Below are positions 18,319-28,793 of a stretch of DNA of 64,000 nt, piece by piece. The notes under the pieces were generated by a model. That model searched no databases, was not told the origin of the DNA, and saw only the letters and a program-made list of their open reading frames with translations. The translations under genes and the position numbers were made by a program. The DNA is from Psychrobacter sp. PG1 (GTDB taxonomy: Bacteria > Pseudomonadota > Gammaproteobacteria > Pseudomonadales > Moraxellaceae): positions 14,995 to 78,994 of the forward strand of contig NZ_JABUZG010000037.1 of NCBI RefSeq assembly GCF_014897815.1, given 5' to 3'. Within the stretch, counting starts at the first letter, position 1; each line of letters begins with the position of its first letter.

Positions 18319-18762
18319 TCAAATCCTGTAGAGATGTGGGTACAGCGCTTCTTTCATAATTTTATCAAGCGCAATCGACTTATTGAGGCGAAAGTCATAA
18401 TTGACAAAATGCTGCCGCGCCTTGGCTACTGTTTCTCCATTATGCATACGGGTGATTTTTATCACTATAGTGCCACCATTATCGTATAACGGCTCAACGC
18501 CTACTTCAAATAATAGCTCTTCACGCGCCCGTATGCGACTGACAATACTTAGCTGTAACTCATCGATAATTAAACCGTGATAATCTGCATCGATCTCTTT
18601 AATACCTTTAGAGTAAAAAAATCTTTGCCGCGCCTCACATAGCAATGCCGTCAATGATTCGAGCGTCAGGTACTGAGCCATATCAAGCTCAATATGACGC
18701 ACACGCATCACTGTTTCAAAGACAAATATGTCGTTATCAAAGTCTAATTCTTGTTTTGACAC
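18319..18762 (-). CDS. Hotdog-fold acyl-CoA thioesterase family protein
   Basis: 147 residues, the length of a 4-hydroxybenzoyl-CoA thioesterase/YbgC-type hotdog protein. The start is GTG 18762 behind AGGAG. VRHIELDMAQYLTLESLTALLCEARQRFF resembles the family's D-x-x-x-H-x-x-x-x-x-Y-x-x-x-x-E-A-R helix segment, but the catalytic Asp position is altered, so activity is uncertain. The C-terminal QHFVNYDFRLNKSIALDK fits the final beta strands. The coding end abuts a sequence resembling a transposable-element terminus, and the gene sits between that end and the far end of the MITE at 19197. Confidence 0.75.
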   Translation of the reverse strand: MSKQELDFDNDIFVFETVMRVRHIELDMAQYLTLESLTALLCEARQRFFYSKGIKEIDADYHGLIIDELQLSIVSRIRAREELLFEVGVEPLYDNGGTIVIKITRMHNGETVAKARQHFVNYDFRLNKSIALDKIMKEALYPHLYRI

Positions 18763-19028
18763 GTTATCTCCTAGATTGATTGCAGGCTATGAGTGCTGCT
18801 AATCATGGTGTAGGTTGGTAGCGTCATCATCGTACGATAGACGCTCGATAAGTGTTATAAATAACTTTGTATTATTAGCGCTCAGCTTATACTAAGGTTC
18901 AGTCTCTACTTAAGCACAGCTTAAGCTGACATTCAATCTATTTGGCGGTAAATCCGCAGTTTTATGAGTGTTTTGACTAAAATCTTTATAAATGGGCTCA
19001 TACCCATTATCCACTGTCATGCCTACTA

Positions 19029-19197
19029 GGGCGTGTCCTCATTTTAAAAATGATGATAAGAATGAGATAAATTGCCGTCAAACAAGGAAAATAGCACAAA
19101 TAATATCGAGATATTGATAAGCTATTTGACGTAGCTTGGCAAAATCTAACCGTTTTTAGTCCATTTATTTGCTTTCGTTCAGATTGAGGACACGCCC
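19029..19197. mobile_element. MITE-like element, 169 bp, TA-flanked
   Basis: Perfect 13-bp terminal inverted repeats: GGGCGTGTCCTCA (19029-19041) and TGAGGACACGCCC (19185-19197). TA lies on both outer sides, which would fit a TA target duplication. The interior carries further inverted pieces (TTGCCGTCAAA near 19070, TTTGACG and TTGGCAA near 19130-19142) but no transposase frame. It is a non-autonomous element presumably moved by a full-length element elsewhere in the genome. Related ends occur at 18303 and, degenerate, at 40547. Confidence 0.75.
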
Positions 19198-19219
19198 TAG
19201 GCGAGGCGTAAAAGTTTCC

Positions 19220-19249
19220 TTGGCAAAACAGTGCATTATCTGCTAAAAT
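19220..19249 (+). promoter_or_regulatory. Sigma-70-type promoter for rpmI-rplT
   Basis: TTGGCA (19220-19225), an 18-bp spacer and TGCTAAAAT (-10 TAAAAT at 19244-19249, with an extended TGC). It lies just right of the MITE, so rpmI transcription need not start further upstream. Confidence 0.65.
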
Positions 19250-19256
19250 ACCGCCT

Positions 19257-19294
19257 CCCACCTCGAGGCAAATAGAGGTTTAGTGGGTGTTTTT
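19257..19294 (+). promoter_or_regulatory. Leader hairpin with U-run before rpmI
   Basis: CCCACCTC (19257-19264) can pair with GAGG and TGGG (19275-19287, with a bulge), followed by TTTTT (19290-19294). It is positioned right after the expected transcript start and 66 bp before rpmI. It could be an attenuator or part of the L20 autoregulatory leader known for rpmI-rplT in other bacteria. Function is inferred. Confidence 0.45.
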
Positions 19295-19360
19295 ACAGCC
19301 ACTATTCGTTATTAACTATTTGACGACCAGGTTCTATCAAAGACAAAGAGGCAAATCATC

Positions 19361-19558
19361 ATGAAAGTTAAGATGAAAACCAGAAGCGGTGCAGCTAAAC
19401 GCTTCAAAAAAACAGCGAACGGCTTCAAGCGTAAGCAAGCAAACAAAAGCCATATCTTGACCAAGAAATCAGCTAAGCGTATTCGCCAGTTGCGCGGTCT
19501 AAAGATGGTGGACAAGTCTGACGAAGCAGCAGTTCGTCGCATGTGCCCATACATCTAG
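19361..19558 (+). CDS. rpmI: 50S ribosomal protein L35
   Basis: 65 residues, basic. [18 protein letters not shown] and [13 protein letters not shown] are L35 signatures. Binds 23S rRNA in the large subunit. It is followed by rplT after 150 bp. The usual upstream partner infC is absent; the gene has its own promoter next to the MITE. Confidence 0.98.
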   Translation: MKVKMKTRSGAAKRFKKTANGFKRKQANKSHILTKKSAKRIRQLRGLKMVDKSDEAAVRRMCPYI

Positions 19559-19708
19559 TAGGCTATCGTCATTTATCTTTAATTAAGTGCTGTTTAATTT
19601 ATAGCGACCGGATTAAAAATATCTGACTTTGCAATCTGATAGCGATGTCTACTATTCGATGACATCGTGATTCGTTTAATAATGATTAAAGAAATCTTGG
19701 AGTAATTT

Positions 19709-20065
19709 ATGGCCCGTGTAAAACGTGGTGTACAGGCGAATCGTCGTCACAAAAAAATCCTAAAACGTGCAAAAGGCTACTACGGTGCCCGTTCACGTGT
19801 TTACCGCGTAGCGGTACAAGCAGTGACCAAAGCTGGTCAATATGCTTATCGTGACCGTCGCAACAAAAAACGTACCTTCCGTCGTCTTTGGATTGCACGT
19901 ATCAATGCTGGTGCACGCTTAAACGGTTTAAGCTACAGCCGCTTTATCAATGGCATGAAATTGGCTAACATCACTGTCGATCGTCGCGTACTTGCTGACA
20001 TCGCTATGCATGATGCAGCGACTTTCACAGCGTTGGTCGAAAAAGCAAAAGCGGCATTAGCATAA
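19709..20065 (+). CDS. rplT: 50S ribosomal protein L20
   Basis: 118 residues. [19 protein letters not shown] and [20 protein letters not shown] are diagnostic. An assembly protein for the large subunit, and in E. coli and Bacillus a repressor of its own operon by binding the leader mRNA. TTGGAG precedes the start by six bases. A strong terminator follows at 20168. Confidence 0.98.
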   Translation: MARVKRGVQANRRHKKILKRAKGYYGARSRVYRVAVQAVTKAGQYAYRDRRNKKRTFRRLWIARINAGARLNGLSYSRFINGMKLANITVDRRVLADIAMHDAATFTALVEKAKAALA

Positions 20066-20167
20066 ATATTAACCTTCCTTTAGGGTTGCTGCTTGTTTAG
20101 TCAGAATTTACAAGTAGTTATCTATATGGACAGGAATAATATTGATTAATAGTATGATATTAATAAA

Positions 20168-20194
20168 AGCTACCGCTGGTCGGTGGCTTTTTTT
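20168..20194 (+). terminator. Rho-independent terminator after rplT
   Basis: AGCTACCG (20168-20175) pairs with CGGTGGCT (20181-20188), then TTTTTTT. It separates rplT from pheS. No Phe-rich leader peptide is visible around it, so a pheL-style attenuator is not supported. Confidence 0.85.
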
Positions 20195-20282
20195 ATATCA
20201 CATTATATTATCTAATGTCACAGCCTTGTTTTAGCACCAGCGCTAAATATGCTTTGTTGAGATAGCTTTTATTATCGTCTAA

Positions 20283-21470
<1,188 letters not shown>

Positions 21471-21541
21471 ATTTTATTATTTAATAATACCTCTACCTTT
21501 ACTCCAAAACCTTTATTATAAAATTCTGATCTGAGATATTT

Positions 21542-23956
21542 ATGAAAATTAGCGAACAGTGGCTACGTCAATGGGTAAACCCCAACAATACTAGTGAGCA
21601 ATTGGCCGAACAACTCACGATGGCAGGACTTGAGATTGATGATCGCTATGCGGTTGCCCGTGCCTTCAGTGGTGTGGTCGTCGGTGAAGTCATCAGTGTT
21701 GAGCAACATCCAGATGCCGATAAACTGCGCGTCACACAGGTAAATATTGGTGCAGCTGAGTCATTACAAATCGTCTGTGGCGCACCCAATGTCACCGTTG
21801 GTATGAAAGTACCGGTTGCGACCGTTGGTGCCGTTTTACCATCTAACGACGCAGAAGGCTTTAAAATTAAAAATGGCAACCTACGTGGTGTCGACTCTAA
21901 CGGTATGCTTTGCGGCGCTTCTGAAATTGATTTAGTCGATAGCATCGATGGTCTGCTTGAATTGCCAGCAGATGCACCAATCGGTATGGATATCCGTGAG
22001 TATTTAGGCTTAGACAATCAGATACTAGATATCTCTATCACGCCAAACCGTGGTGATTGCTTTAGCGTACGTGGTATTGCGCGCGAGATATCAGTCATTA
22101 ACGATTTGCCGATGCAGCAGCCTGAGATTCTTACGAATGTGGTAGTTACTGATAACGGTGCTGATACTGCTACGCCAGCGGTAACGGTCAGTGCAATTGA
22201 AGCGTGCCCGCGCTATTTACTACAATCAATCAGCAATATTGATCGTAGCATCGACACCCCAAAGTGGATGCAAGATGCGCTGGTTCAGTCAGGATTACGC
22301 TCGCACAACTTTTTGGTTGATGTGACCAACTATGTATTGATGGAATTGGGTCAGCCGCTACATGCTTTTGATGCCGATACTATCGAGGGCGATATCGTTG
22401 TGCGTTTGGCACAGCCTGAAGAAACGATTACTTTATTGAATGAACAAACCATTACCTTAACCGGTGATGAATTGCTCATCGCTGATGATAAAGGCGCATT
22501 GGCACTTGCCGGAATCATGGGCGGTCAGCGTAGTAGTGTGACTGATAGCACCACCAATATTGTTGTAGAAAGCGCTTTCTTTGGTCAGCTAGCTATTGCC
22601 GCGCGCGCACGCCGTTTTGGGTTACATACCGATGCCTCACAACGTTTTGAGCGTGGAGTAGACTTTGAGTTACCAGAGCTAGCCCTGGCACGTGCTGTTG
22701 ATTTGATTACTAGCGTTACTGGTGGGCAAGCCGGACAAATAGTAAAAGCAGAAAGCAGTGAGCATTTACCAGCTCGCGCACCGATCACTTTACCAATTGC
22801 TAAAGTTCGTGATGTCATCGGTATTGAGATTGAGCCAGCAGTGATGGTTCGTATCTTAACCCAATTGGGCTTTGAGATAGTGCAGCAAGCCGATAGCCTG
22901 ATTTGCACGCCGCCATCGTATCGCTTTGACATGAGTATCAAAGAAGACCTCATCGAAGAAATTGCGCGTATTTATGGCTATGACAATATTCCAAGCGTGT
23001 TGCCGCATTTGCAAGTGAGCATGGATTATGACGATACCGCAGATTTAACCCATGAGATGAAGCTGGCATTGGTCGATAATGGCTATATGGAAGCGATCAG
23101 CTTTAGCTTTAGCGATGCCAAAATAGAAGCATTGCTCGATGATAAAGCGTTAGGCGAGGTATTGGCATTGGCCAATCCTATCTCTAGTGACTTAGCCGTG
23201 ATGCGCCGTACTTTGCTATCAAGCTTATTGCCTTGCGTGCAGTACAATCTCAATCGTCAGCAGCCACGCGTTCGTTTCTTTGAAACAGGGCTTAGTTTTA
23301 TTGGTCAAAGTATTAGTGAATTGGTACAAACGCCAAGTATTGCGTTAGTAGCAGTTGGCGACGTCTGGGACGAGCAAGCGTATCAAAACCGTGCGTTAGA
23401 CTTTTATGATCTTAAGCATGATATTGAGCAGTTATTACCTGCACAAATGGATAGCGCCCGTATTCGCTATGAGCGCAGTGAGCTTGCTTTCTTGCATCCA
23501 GGTCAAAGTGCTAAGCTCTATATTGATGATGAATATATTGGTTGGTTGGGTCAATTGCATCCTAACACGGCTAAGCAGTTAGATTTGCCAGCTACGTGGG
23601 TTGCTCAATTATCACTTGCGCCATTACTGACCCTTGCCCGTGAGCAACATACTATCAGCACCCCAAGCAAATTTCCACAAGTACGCCGTGATATTGCCAT
23701 TTTAGTAGACAGTGAGATCAGTTTACAGACATTAGAGTCGACGATACGCGCGGCAGCTGGTGAGCTATTGGCTGATCTGTGGCTGTTTGATGTGTATCAA
23801 GGCGACAAAGTGCCAGCTGGTCAGCGCTCATTAGCTTTTGCGCTAATATGGCAAGACAATACACAAACGCTATCTGATGACGCCATTAAAACCGCGACTG
23901 ACAAAGTGGTGCAAGCACTAACTGAGCAACATGCTGCAAAGTTGCGTGACAGCTAA
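21542..23956 (+). CDS. pheT: Phenylalanine-tRNA ligase beta subunit
   Basis: 804 residues, full length. Domains in order: EMAP/tRNA-binding OB fold (about 40-150, HPDADKLRVTQVNIG), B3/B4 editing domain with SHNFLVDVTNYVLMELGQPLHAFD, B5 (about 405-475, RFDMSIKEDLIEEIARIYGYDNI), catalytic-like core, and a C-terminal FDX-ACB anticodon-binding domain (SKFPQVRRDIAILVD). Supplies tRNA binding and hydrolysis of Tyr-tRNA-Phe. Followed after 246 bp by ihfA, as in many gamma-proteobacteria. Confidence 0.97.
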   Translation: MKISEQWLRQWVNPNNTSEQLAEQLTMAGLEIDDRYAVARAFSGVVVGEVISVEQHPDADKLRVTQVNIGAAESLQIVCGAPNVTVGMKVPVATVGAVLPSNDAEGFKIKNGNLRGVDSNGMLCGASEIDLVDSIDGLLELPADAPIGMDIREYLGLDNQILDISITPNRGDCFSVRGIAREISVINDLPMQQPEILTNVVVTDNGADTATPAVTVSAIEACPRYLLQSISNIDRSIDTPKWMQDALVQSGLRSHNFLVDVTNYVLMELGQPLHAFDADTIEGDIVVRLAQPEETITLLNEQTITLTGDELLIADDKGALALAGIMGGQRSSVTDSTTNIVVESAFFGQLAIAARARRFGLHTDASQRFERGVDFELPELALARAVDLITSVTGGQAGQIVKAESSEHLPARAPITLPIAKVRDVIGIEIEPAVMVRILTQLGFEIVQQADSLICTPPSYRFDMSIKEDLIEEIARIYGYDNIPSVLPHLQVSMDYDDTADLTHEMKLALVDNGYMEAISFSFSDAKIEALLDDKALGEVLALANPISSDLAVMRRTLLSSLLPCVQYNLNRQQPRVRFFETGLSFIGQSISELVQTPSIALVAVGDVWDEQAYQNRALDFYDLKHDIEQLLPAQMDSARIRYERSELAFLHPGQSAKLYIDDEYIGWLGQLHPNTAKQLDLPATWVAQLSLAPLLTLAREQHTISTPSKFPQVRRDIAILVDSEISLQTLESTIRAAAGELLADLWLFDVYQGDKVPAGQRSLAFALIWQDNTQTLSDDAIKTATDKVVQALTEQHAAKLRDS

Positions 23957-23979
23957 CATATAACTCTTATCATAGACAT

Positions 23980-24014
23980 GCTCTGTAGCCTCACTCTTCA
24001 AGAGGCTATAGGGC
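23980..24014. other. Long stem-loop between pheT and ihfA
   Basis: GCTCTGTAGCCTC (23980-23992) can pair over 13 bp with GAGGCTATAGGGC (24002-24014), counting G-U pairs, with a 9-base loop. No U-run follows, so it is more likely an mRNA processing or stabilising structure, or a Rho-associated 3' end, than an intrinsic terminator. Confidence 0.5.
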
Positions 24015-24202
24015 ATTGCTATTTATAAGAATTATAATTTTATAAATTTTTTTTCATAAAAATAGTTAAGTGGTTATTAATAAAGGATTTTAAAGCAGTC
24101 TTTGTTAAAAAGAGGTTAGAAAACCTTTATAATAGCTAGTATTAACCCTCATACCGCTAAACCATGATATTCGACATCACGACATAGCATAGGAGTCGTA
24201 CT

Positions 24203-24502
24203 GTGAGCACCTTAACCAAATCTGACATGATTGAGCATTTGATGAGTCATCTTGACCTAACACGCCAAGAAGGCCGCTGTTTGGTAGAGAATTTCTTTGA
24301 TGAATTGTCAGAGAGTTTAATTGATGGCAAAGAGGTCAAGCTTTCAGGCTTTGGCAACTTCGAGCTTAAAGATAAAAATAGCCGTCCAGGTCGCAACCCT
24401 AAGACAGGGGAGCCAGTCGCTGTATCAGCACGCCGCGTGGTGACTTTCAAAACAGGGCAAAAATTCCGTCAACAAGTTGATGAGCGTCTATTTGACGAGT
24501 AG
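24203..24502 (+). CDS. ihfA: Integration host factor alpha subunit
   Basis: 99 residues from GTG 24203, seven bases after [25 protein letters not shown] and [25 protein letters not shown] are HU/IHF hallmarks; the [10 protein letters not shown] arm with its Pro intercalates into DNA. With IhfB it bends DNA at specific sites for transcription, replication and site-specific recombination. Ends at a strong bidirectional terminator. Confidence 0.97.
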   Translation: MSTLTKSDMIEHLMSHLDLTRQEGRCLVENFFDELSESLIDGKEVKLSGFGNFELKDKNSRPGRNPKTGEPVAVSARRVVTFKTGQKFRQQVDERLFDE

Positions 24503-24677
24503 CAGTAACTGTCAATCATATGAAACTGAACATATAAATATATCATGACTTCATGATGGTTGTTAAAGTTGCGCTTTATTGTTAATGTGAGATGGTTGAT
24601 CTACATCTGATCAGAGACATTAACTATCATATTTAGCTATGAATAACCATGAACGATGGTAAATGACACGCACAAAA

Positions 24678-24704
24678 AAAGAGAGCTTAGGCTCTCTTTT
24701 TTTT
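24678..24704. terminator. Bidirectional terminator
   Basis: AAAGAGAGC (24678-24686) pairs with GCTCTCTTT (24691-24699), with A-run and T-run on the two sides. Serves ihfA (+) and the lipoprotein gene (-). Confidence 0.88.
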
Positions 24705-24736
24705 ACTACAGTATTTCTATCATATAAACGATAAAA

Positions 24737-25093
24737 TTACTGAGCTGGTTCTTCAATAACTACAACTTCGTCAGCTGCGTCTACAGCTGGAGTTTCGCTA
24801 GCTACGTCAACGCTAGTAGTAGTACCGTCTACAGGTACTTCAGCATCGATTTCGTCAGTAGCAGTAGCAACTTGAGCATCAGCGATGTCAGCTTCAGCTT
24901 CAGCAACAGCAGCGTCAGCATCAGCAGTTACTTCGCCTTCAGCAGCAGCTTCGTTTAGCTCTTTTGATGCATCTTGCACTTCTTCTTGTGCGTCAGATAA
25001 ATCTTCAGCAGCGTTTTCTTTGTTGCTGTCACAGGCAGTAAGGCCCATAGTTGCAGTCATGATACCAGCTAGAGCAAGTAATTTTAAGTTCAT
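24737..25093 (-). CDS. Small acidic lipoprotein, Ala/Glu/Asp-rich
   Basis: 118 residues. MNLKLLALAGIMTATMGLTAC is a lipoprotein signal with lipobox LTAC, so it should be diacylated by Lgt at C21. The mature part is mostly Ala, Glu, Asp, Thr and Val with a helical, coiled-coil-like section (DLSDAQEEVQDASKELNEAA) and no domain I recognise. Probably envelope-associated; function unknown. Codon repetition in GCT/GAA makes the DNA look repetitive. Confidence 0.75.
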   Translation of the reverse strand: MNLKLLALAGIMTATMGLTACDSNKENAAEDLSDAQEEVQDASKELNEAAAEGEVTADADAAVAEAEADIADAQVATATDEIDAEVPVDGTTTSVDVASETPAVDAADEVVVIEEPAQ

Positions 25094-25611
25094 AAGGTTT
25101 TCTCCGGGAAAATGAAATGATCAGTAGCAGCAAAAAAGGTTGAAAGCTGAGATTTCTCAGAATTCAACTAGTCTTAGTTACAGCTACTCAGCTTTCACGC
25201 ATTCTATAGGATTTCTATATAAATAGAAATAGGCTGTACAATTAAGTAACAATAAAATTGTAAATAGTGTTTTACATCACTTATTCGTTATAATTTTTAA
25301 TACAACGAGCCAAATTAATAGACGTATAATCAATGACATCACCCTATTCTGATGACTTATTCGATGTCTTGATTTCTACTATGTTTTTAAGCATCTATTG
25401 TATCTATTAGGAGTTTAATAGTCATTAAATGTCTTGATTAGTGCGATATCAAGAGCCCAGTAAAGTAGAATTTATCAAAAATACTTTGGTACTACTTACG
25501 TATCAGAAATCGGATTTGATCAAAAAAATAAAGAATTGAGTCAAAATTACACTATATAAAAAGTCATCAATACGAGTAGCAATATATATCGTATATTTGA
25601 GGAATGAAACA
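25094..25611. other. Gene-free divergent promoter region
   Basis: 518 bp between the divergent lipoprotein and metallopeptidase genes. A+T-rich, with no credible open frame and no RNA gene recognised. Promoters for both neighbours must lie here, but no single clear site stands out. Confidence 0.5.
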
Positions 25612-26502
25612 ATGAAATGGCAAGGTAGACGCGGCAGTTCCAATGTGCGCACCAGCAGTGGTGGCGGCAAAATGATAGGCGGTGGTATCGGTGGTATTAT
25701 TATTGCTGGCATTTTATGGCTGGTATTTGGGGTAAATCCAATGACCGCTTTACAGACGGGTCAAGTAGTAGCAGGCGGTGGCAATAGCAGTGCCGCTACC
25801 GAACCTGCGACAAGTAACGATCGAGATACGCAGTTTGTCAAAGTAGTCTTGGCTGATACTGAAGAAGTTTGGTATCAGATATTTAAAGAAGCAGGCAGCA
25901 CCTATCAGGAGCCATCATTGATTCTCTTCAATGGTCAAGTTAGCTCAGCCTGCGGCAGTGCTAGCTCCGCGACGGGCCCGTTTTATTGCCCAGGCGATCA
26001 GACTGTCTATTTAGACAAATCTTTCTTTGTAGAAATGCGCCAAAATCTCGGTATAACGGGTGATAAGCAAGGCTCTGGCGACCAAGATAATCAAGGTAAA
26101 GCGGGTGATTTTGCGCAAGCTTATGTTATTGCGCATGAAGTTGGTCACCACGTACAGACGCTGTTAGGCATCAGCCAGCAAGTTAATGAAGCCAGCCGTC
26201 AAGTCACTCGTGCACAAGCCAATAAGCTATCAGTACTACAAGAACTACAAGCTGATTGTTTTGCTGGGGTTTGGGCACAACGTAACCAAGAGCGTGTACA
26301 GTTTTTGGAGGCAGGTGATATCGATGAGGCCATCAATGCCGCTGGTCAAATCGGTGATGATCGTTTAGCGCGCGCTAGCGGTGGAGCAGTCGTACCTGAT
26401 AATTTCACTCATGGCACCAGTCAGCAGCGTGTTCAGTGGTTCACTCGTGGTTTGGAAAGTGGCAACGTGCAGTCTTGTGACACTTTTAGCGGGGCATTAT
26501 AG
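25612..26502 (+). CDS. ypfJ: Neutral zinc metallopeptidase (YpfJ family)
   Basis: 296 residues from ATG 25612, seven bases after GAGGAA. It begins MKWQGRRGSSNVR, then a Gly/Ile-rich membrane segment (about 22-40), so it is anchored with the enzyme domain outside the cytoplasm. The zinc motif is HEVGH in YVIAHEVGHHVQTLLG (about residue 178), with the third ligand probably the Glu in ELQADCFAGVW. PFYCPGDQTVYLD and the C-terminal HGTSQQRVQWFTRGL are typical of PF04228. Physiological substrate unknown. A strong terminator follows. Confidence 0.92.
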   Translation: MKWQGRRGSSNVRTSSGGGKMIGGGIGGIIIAGILWLVFGVNPMTALQTGQVVAGGGNSSAATEPATSNDRDTQFVKVVLADTEEVWYQIFKEAGSTYQEPSLILFNGQVSSACGSASSATGPFYCPGDQTVYLDKSFFVEMRQNLGITGDKQGSGDQDNQGKAGDFAQAYVIAHEVGHHVQTLLGISQQVNEASRQVTRAQANKLSVLQELQADCFAGVWAQRNQERVQFLEAGDIDEAINAAGQIGDDRLARASGGAVVPDNFTHGTSQQRVQWFTRGLESGNVQSCDTFSGAL

Positions 26503-26559
26503 TCATTATCGCTATGATATTTTAGCGTAGTCACTATCGCCTAGAAAAGGCGATCCAAC

Positions 26560-26591
26560 AAAAAGCCTGCAATATCGATTGCAGGCTTTTT
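26560..26591. terminator. Bidirectional terminator
   Basis: AAAAAGCCTGCAAT (26560-26573) pairs perfectly with ATTGCAGGCTTTTT (26578-26591) around a four-base loop. Serves the ypfJ-like gene (+) and the small lipoprotein gene (-). Confidence 0.88.
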
Positions 26592-26704
26592 GTATTTTAG
26601 AGCGTTTTAGACATATTCAATTTAGACATATTCAATGAATTTAAAATACACACAGTTGAAATGCTTAAAAACGGTCTTGATAGCACCAAATAATCATTTA
26701 GCGA

Positions 26705-26944
26705 TTATCTGCTGTTGTTAAGAATGTAAGCACCAGCGCCACCTACTGCAGCACCACCAAGTGCGCCACGAGCGATGTCTTTGCTATCGCCGCCACTTCT
26801 AATAAGTGCACCAGCAGCAGCGCCGGCAGCAGCACCTTTAGCGGTATTGCTCAAGCCACTATTGTATCCATTAGTTGCACAGCCACCCATGATAAGGGCA
26901 GAGCTAGTAAGAGCAGTCATTGCGATAGTTTTAGCAAATTTCAT
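26705..26944 (-). CDS. Small glycine-zipper lipoprotein
   Basis: 79 residues. MKFAKTIAMTALTSSALIMGGCA is a lipoprotein signal with lipobox MGGC. The mature part has two Gly/Ala-rich runs (AAAGAAAGALIRSGG and GALGGAAVGGAGAYIL), the glycine-zipper pattern of outer-membrane lipoproteins such as SlyB and OsmB. Likely lipid-anchored in the envelope; role unknown. 580 bp without a gene separate it from rho. Confidence 0.8.
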   Translation of the reverse strand: MKFAKTIAMTALTSSALIMGGCATNGYNSGLSNTAKGAAAGAAAGALIRSGGDSKDIARGALGGAAVGGAGAYILNNSR

Positions 26945-27524
26945 AGTATCACCTGTTAGGTTATCAAGTTAGTTTATCAAAATCAAAATACGATATTTTT
27001 ATTACCACTAATTTTAATACCGATAGTAAGCTGTATTAAAATATTTGGGCAAGTATCTTAGAATAATCTATTGTGCTACCGCAAGACATACAAAGGTCTG
27101 CATTAGTAAGGATTACATCAAGGATGTTAAATATCTCGAAAATTATACTGCTATTAACACGTGATAGCAGAATATATCTATACTGGCTCCTATACTAACC
27201 CATATAATAATTTCTAGGCGTAGTAAAAGCGCTAAGCTTTGCAAATAGCCTGTAAAGGATGTTTCTCCACTGTATCGTTGGTAGGGGTTTTGCTTAGGGT
27301 TATTGTATTTGTATTGATAGTAAGCTAACTGTTTTTAAAAATAGTACTTTTGGCGTTTAATAGTGAGGTATTAAGGTTTGTTCTCATTTTTATTGCCATT
27401 TTTAAATTCAGGACATGCCTGAATATATATAAAATGAATACAAAACGAAAAGACCGCACGAGTGCGGTCTTTTCTACGTAAGTTGCTTATCTATTGAGTA
27501 TGGCAAAGCAGCACGGATCTATCA
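26945..27524. other. Gene-free stretch upstream of the small lipoprotein
   Basis: No credible open frame. Holds the promoter side of the 26705-26944 gene and, at its right, the rho terminator (27448-27473). A short palindrome TTCAGGACATGCCTGAA (27408-27424) is present. Nothing else recognised. Confidence 0.5.
27448..27473. terminator. Terminator after rho
   Basis: AAAAGACCGCA (27448-27458) pairs with TGCGGTCTTTT (27463-27473) around CGAG. About 50 bp beyond the rho stop on the minus strand. Confidence 0.82.
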
Positions 27525-28793
27525 TTAGTTCTGTGATTTGCGTTTCATCTGCTCAAAGAATTCATCATTGGTTTTCGCTTCTTTTAAGCGATCCAACAAG
27601 AATTCAGTCGCTTGTACGCCATCCATCGGCTGTAGTAGCTTACGCAATATCCAAACTTTACGTAGCTTATCTTCATCAAGCAAACGCTCTTCACGGCGTG
27701 TACCAGATTTTTTGATATTAATAGCGGGGAACACGCGTTTTTCAGCCAAATCACGCTCAAGCGTAATCTCTTGGTTACCAGTACCTTTGAATTCTTCAAA
27801 GATAACGCTGTCCATTTTACTACCCGTATCGATAAGGGCACTGGCAATAATGGTCAAACTGCCACCTTCTTCAACATTACGAGCAGCACCGAAGAAGCGT
27901 TTTGGGCGCTCTAACGCATTGGCGTCTAGACCACCGGTTAACACTTTACCTGACGATGGAATGACGGTGTTATAAGCACGCGCCAAACGAGTAATCGAAT
28001 CCAGTAAAATAACCACGTCTTGTTTGTGCTCGACCAAACGTTTGGCTTTTTCGATAACCATTTCAGCGACTTGTACATGACGCTGTGGCGGCTCGTCAAA
28101 GGTAGAAGCAACCACTTCACCGCGTACCGTACGTACCATTTCGGTGACTTCTTCTGGACGCTCGTCAATCAATAGGACGATGAGATAGCATTCAGGGTTA
28201 TTACGGGTAATCGACTGTGCGATGGTTTGTAGCAGCATCGTTTTACCCGCTTTTGGCGGTGCAACAATGATAGAACGCTGACCTTTACCAATCGGCGCGA
28301 TTAGATCGATGATACGACCCGTCAGATCCTCAGTGGTGCCGTTCCCAAGCTCGAGTTTTAAATGCTCAGTTGGGAATAGGGGTGTCAGGTTTTCAAAGAT
28401 AAGCTTATGACGTGAGCGATCTGGGGTATCAAAGTTGATTTCGCCAACTTTCAATAACGCAAAATAACGTTCAGAATCTTTTGGTGGACGAATCGTACCA
28501 GCGATACTATCACCCGTCTTCAGACTAAAGCGGCGAATTTGGCTAGGGCTGACGTAAATGTCATCAGGACCGGCTAAGTATGAGCCTTCTGATGAGCGTA
28601 AAAAGCCAAAACCATCCGGAAGAACCTCAAGTACGCCGTCACCATAAATGGCTTCACCGTTCCGCGCATGGGTTTTTAGGATAGCAAAGATGATGTCTTG
28701 TTTACGGCTACGCGCCATATTATCAAGCCCCATTTCTTTGGCGATAGCCAATAGCTCAGCGATTGATTTTTTCTTTAATTCAGTAAGATTCAT
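27525..28793 (-). CDS. rho: Transcription termination factor Rho
   Basis: Hexameric RNA-dependent ATPase that ends transcription. 422 residues, normal. N-terminal helical SAP-like domain ([20 protein letters not shown]), RNA-binding OB fold with GFGFLRS (61-67), Walker [11 protein letters not shown] (179-188), Walker [17 protein letters not shown], and the secondary-channel GTGNQEI with ARRNV-like RNVEEGGS. About 520 bp without a gene lie upstream, room for the leader that Rho uses for autoregulation in other bacteria. trxA lies beyond on the same strand. Confidence 0.98.
   Translation of the reverse strand: MNLTELKKKSIAELLAIAKEMGLDNMARSRKQDIIFAILKTHARNGEAIYGDGVLEVLPDGFGFLRSSEGSYLAGPDDIYVSPSQIRRFSLKTGDSIAGTIRPPKDSERYFALLKVGEINFDTPDRSRHKLIFENLTPLFPTEHLKLELGNGTTEDLTGRIIDLIAPIGKGQRSIIVAPPKAGKTMLLQTIAQSITRNNPECYLIVLLIDERPEEVTEMVRTVRGEVVASTFDEPPQRHVQVAEMVIEKAKRLVEHKQDVVILLDSITRLARAYNTVIPSSGKVLTGGLDANALERPKRFFGAARNVEEGGSLTIIASALIDTGSKMDSVIFEEFKGTGNQEITLERDLAEKRVFPAINIKKSGTRREERLLDEDKLRKVWILRKLLQPMDGVQATEFLLDRLKEAKTNDEFFEQMKRKSQN

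Noticed and set aside
19007..19261. 84-codon frame across the MITE
   Set aside because: It runs through both terminal repeats and the rpmI promoter and lacks any protein-like pattern; the MITE explains the sequence better.
27408..27424. TTCAGGACATGCCTGAA as another transposon end
   Set aside because: Only the GGACATGCC core resembles the MITE end and it is a self-contained palindrome with no TA flank or partner.
27538..27975. 145-codon plus-strand frame inside rho
   Set aside because: Antisense shadow of rho; Ser/Arg-rich composition typical of reverse-strand frames.
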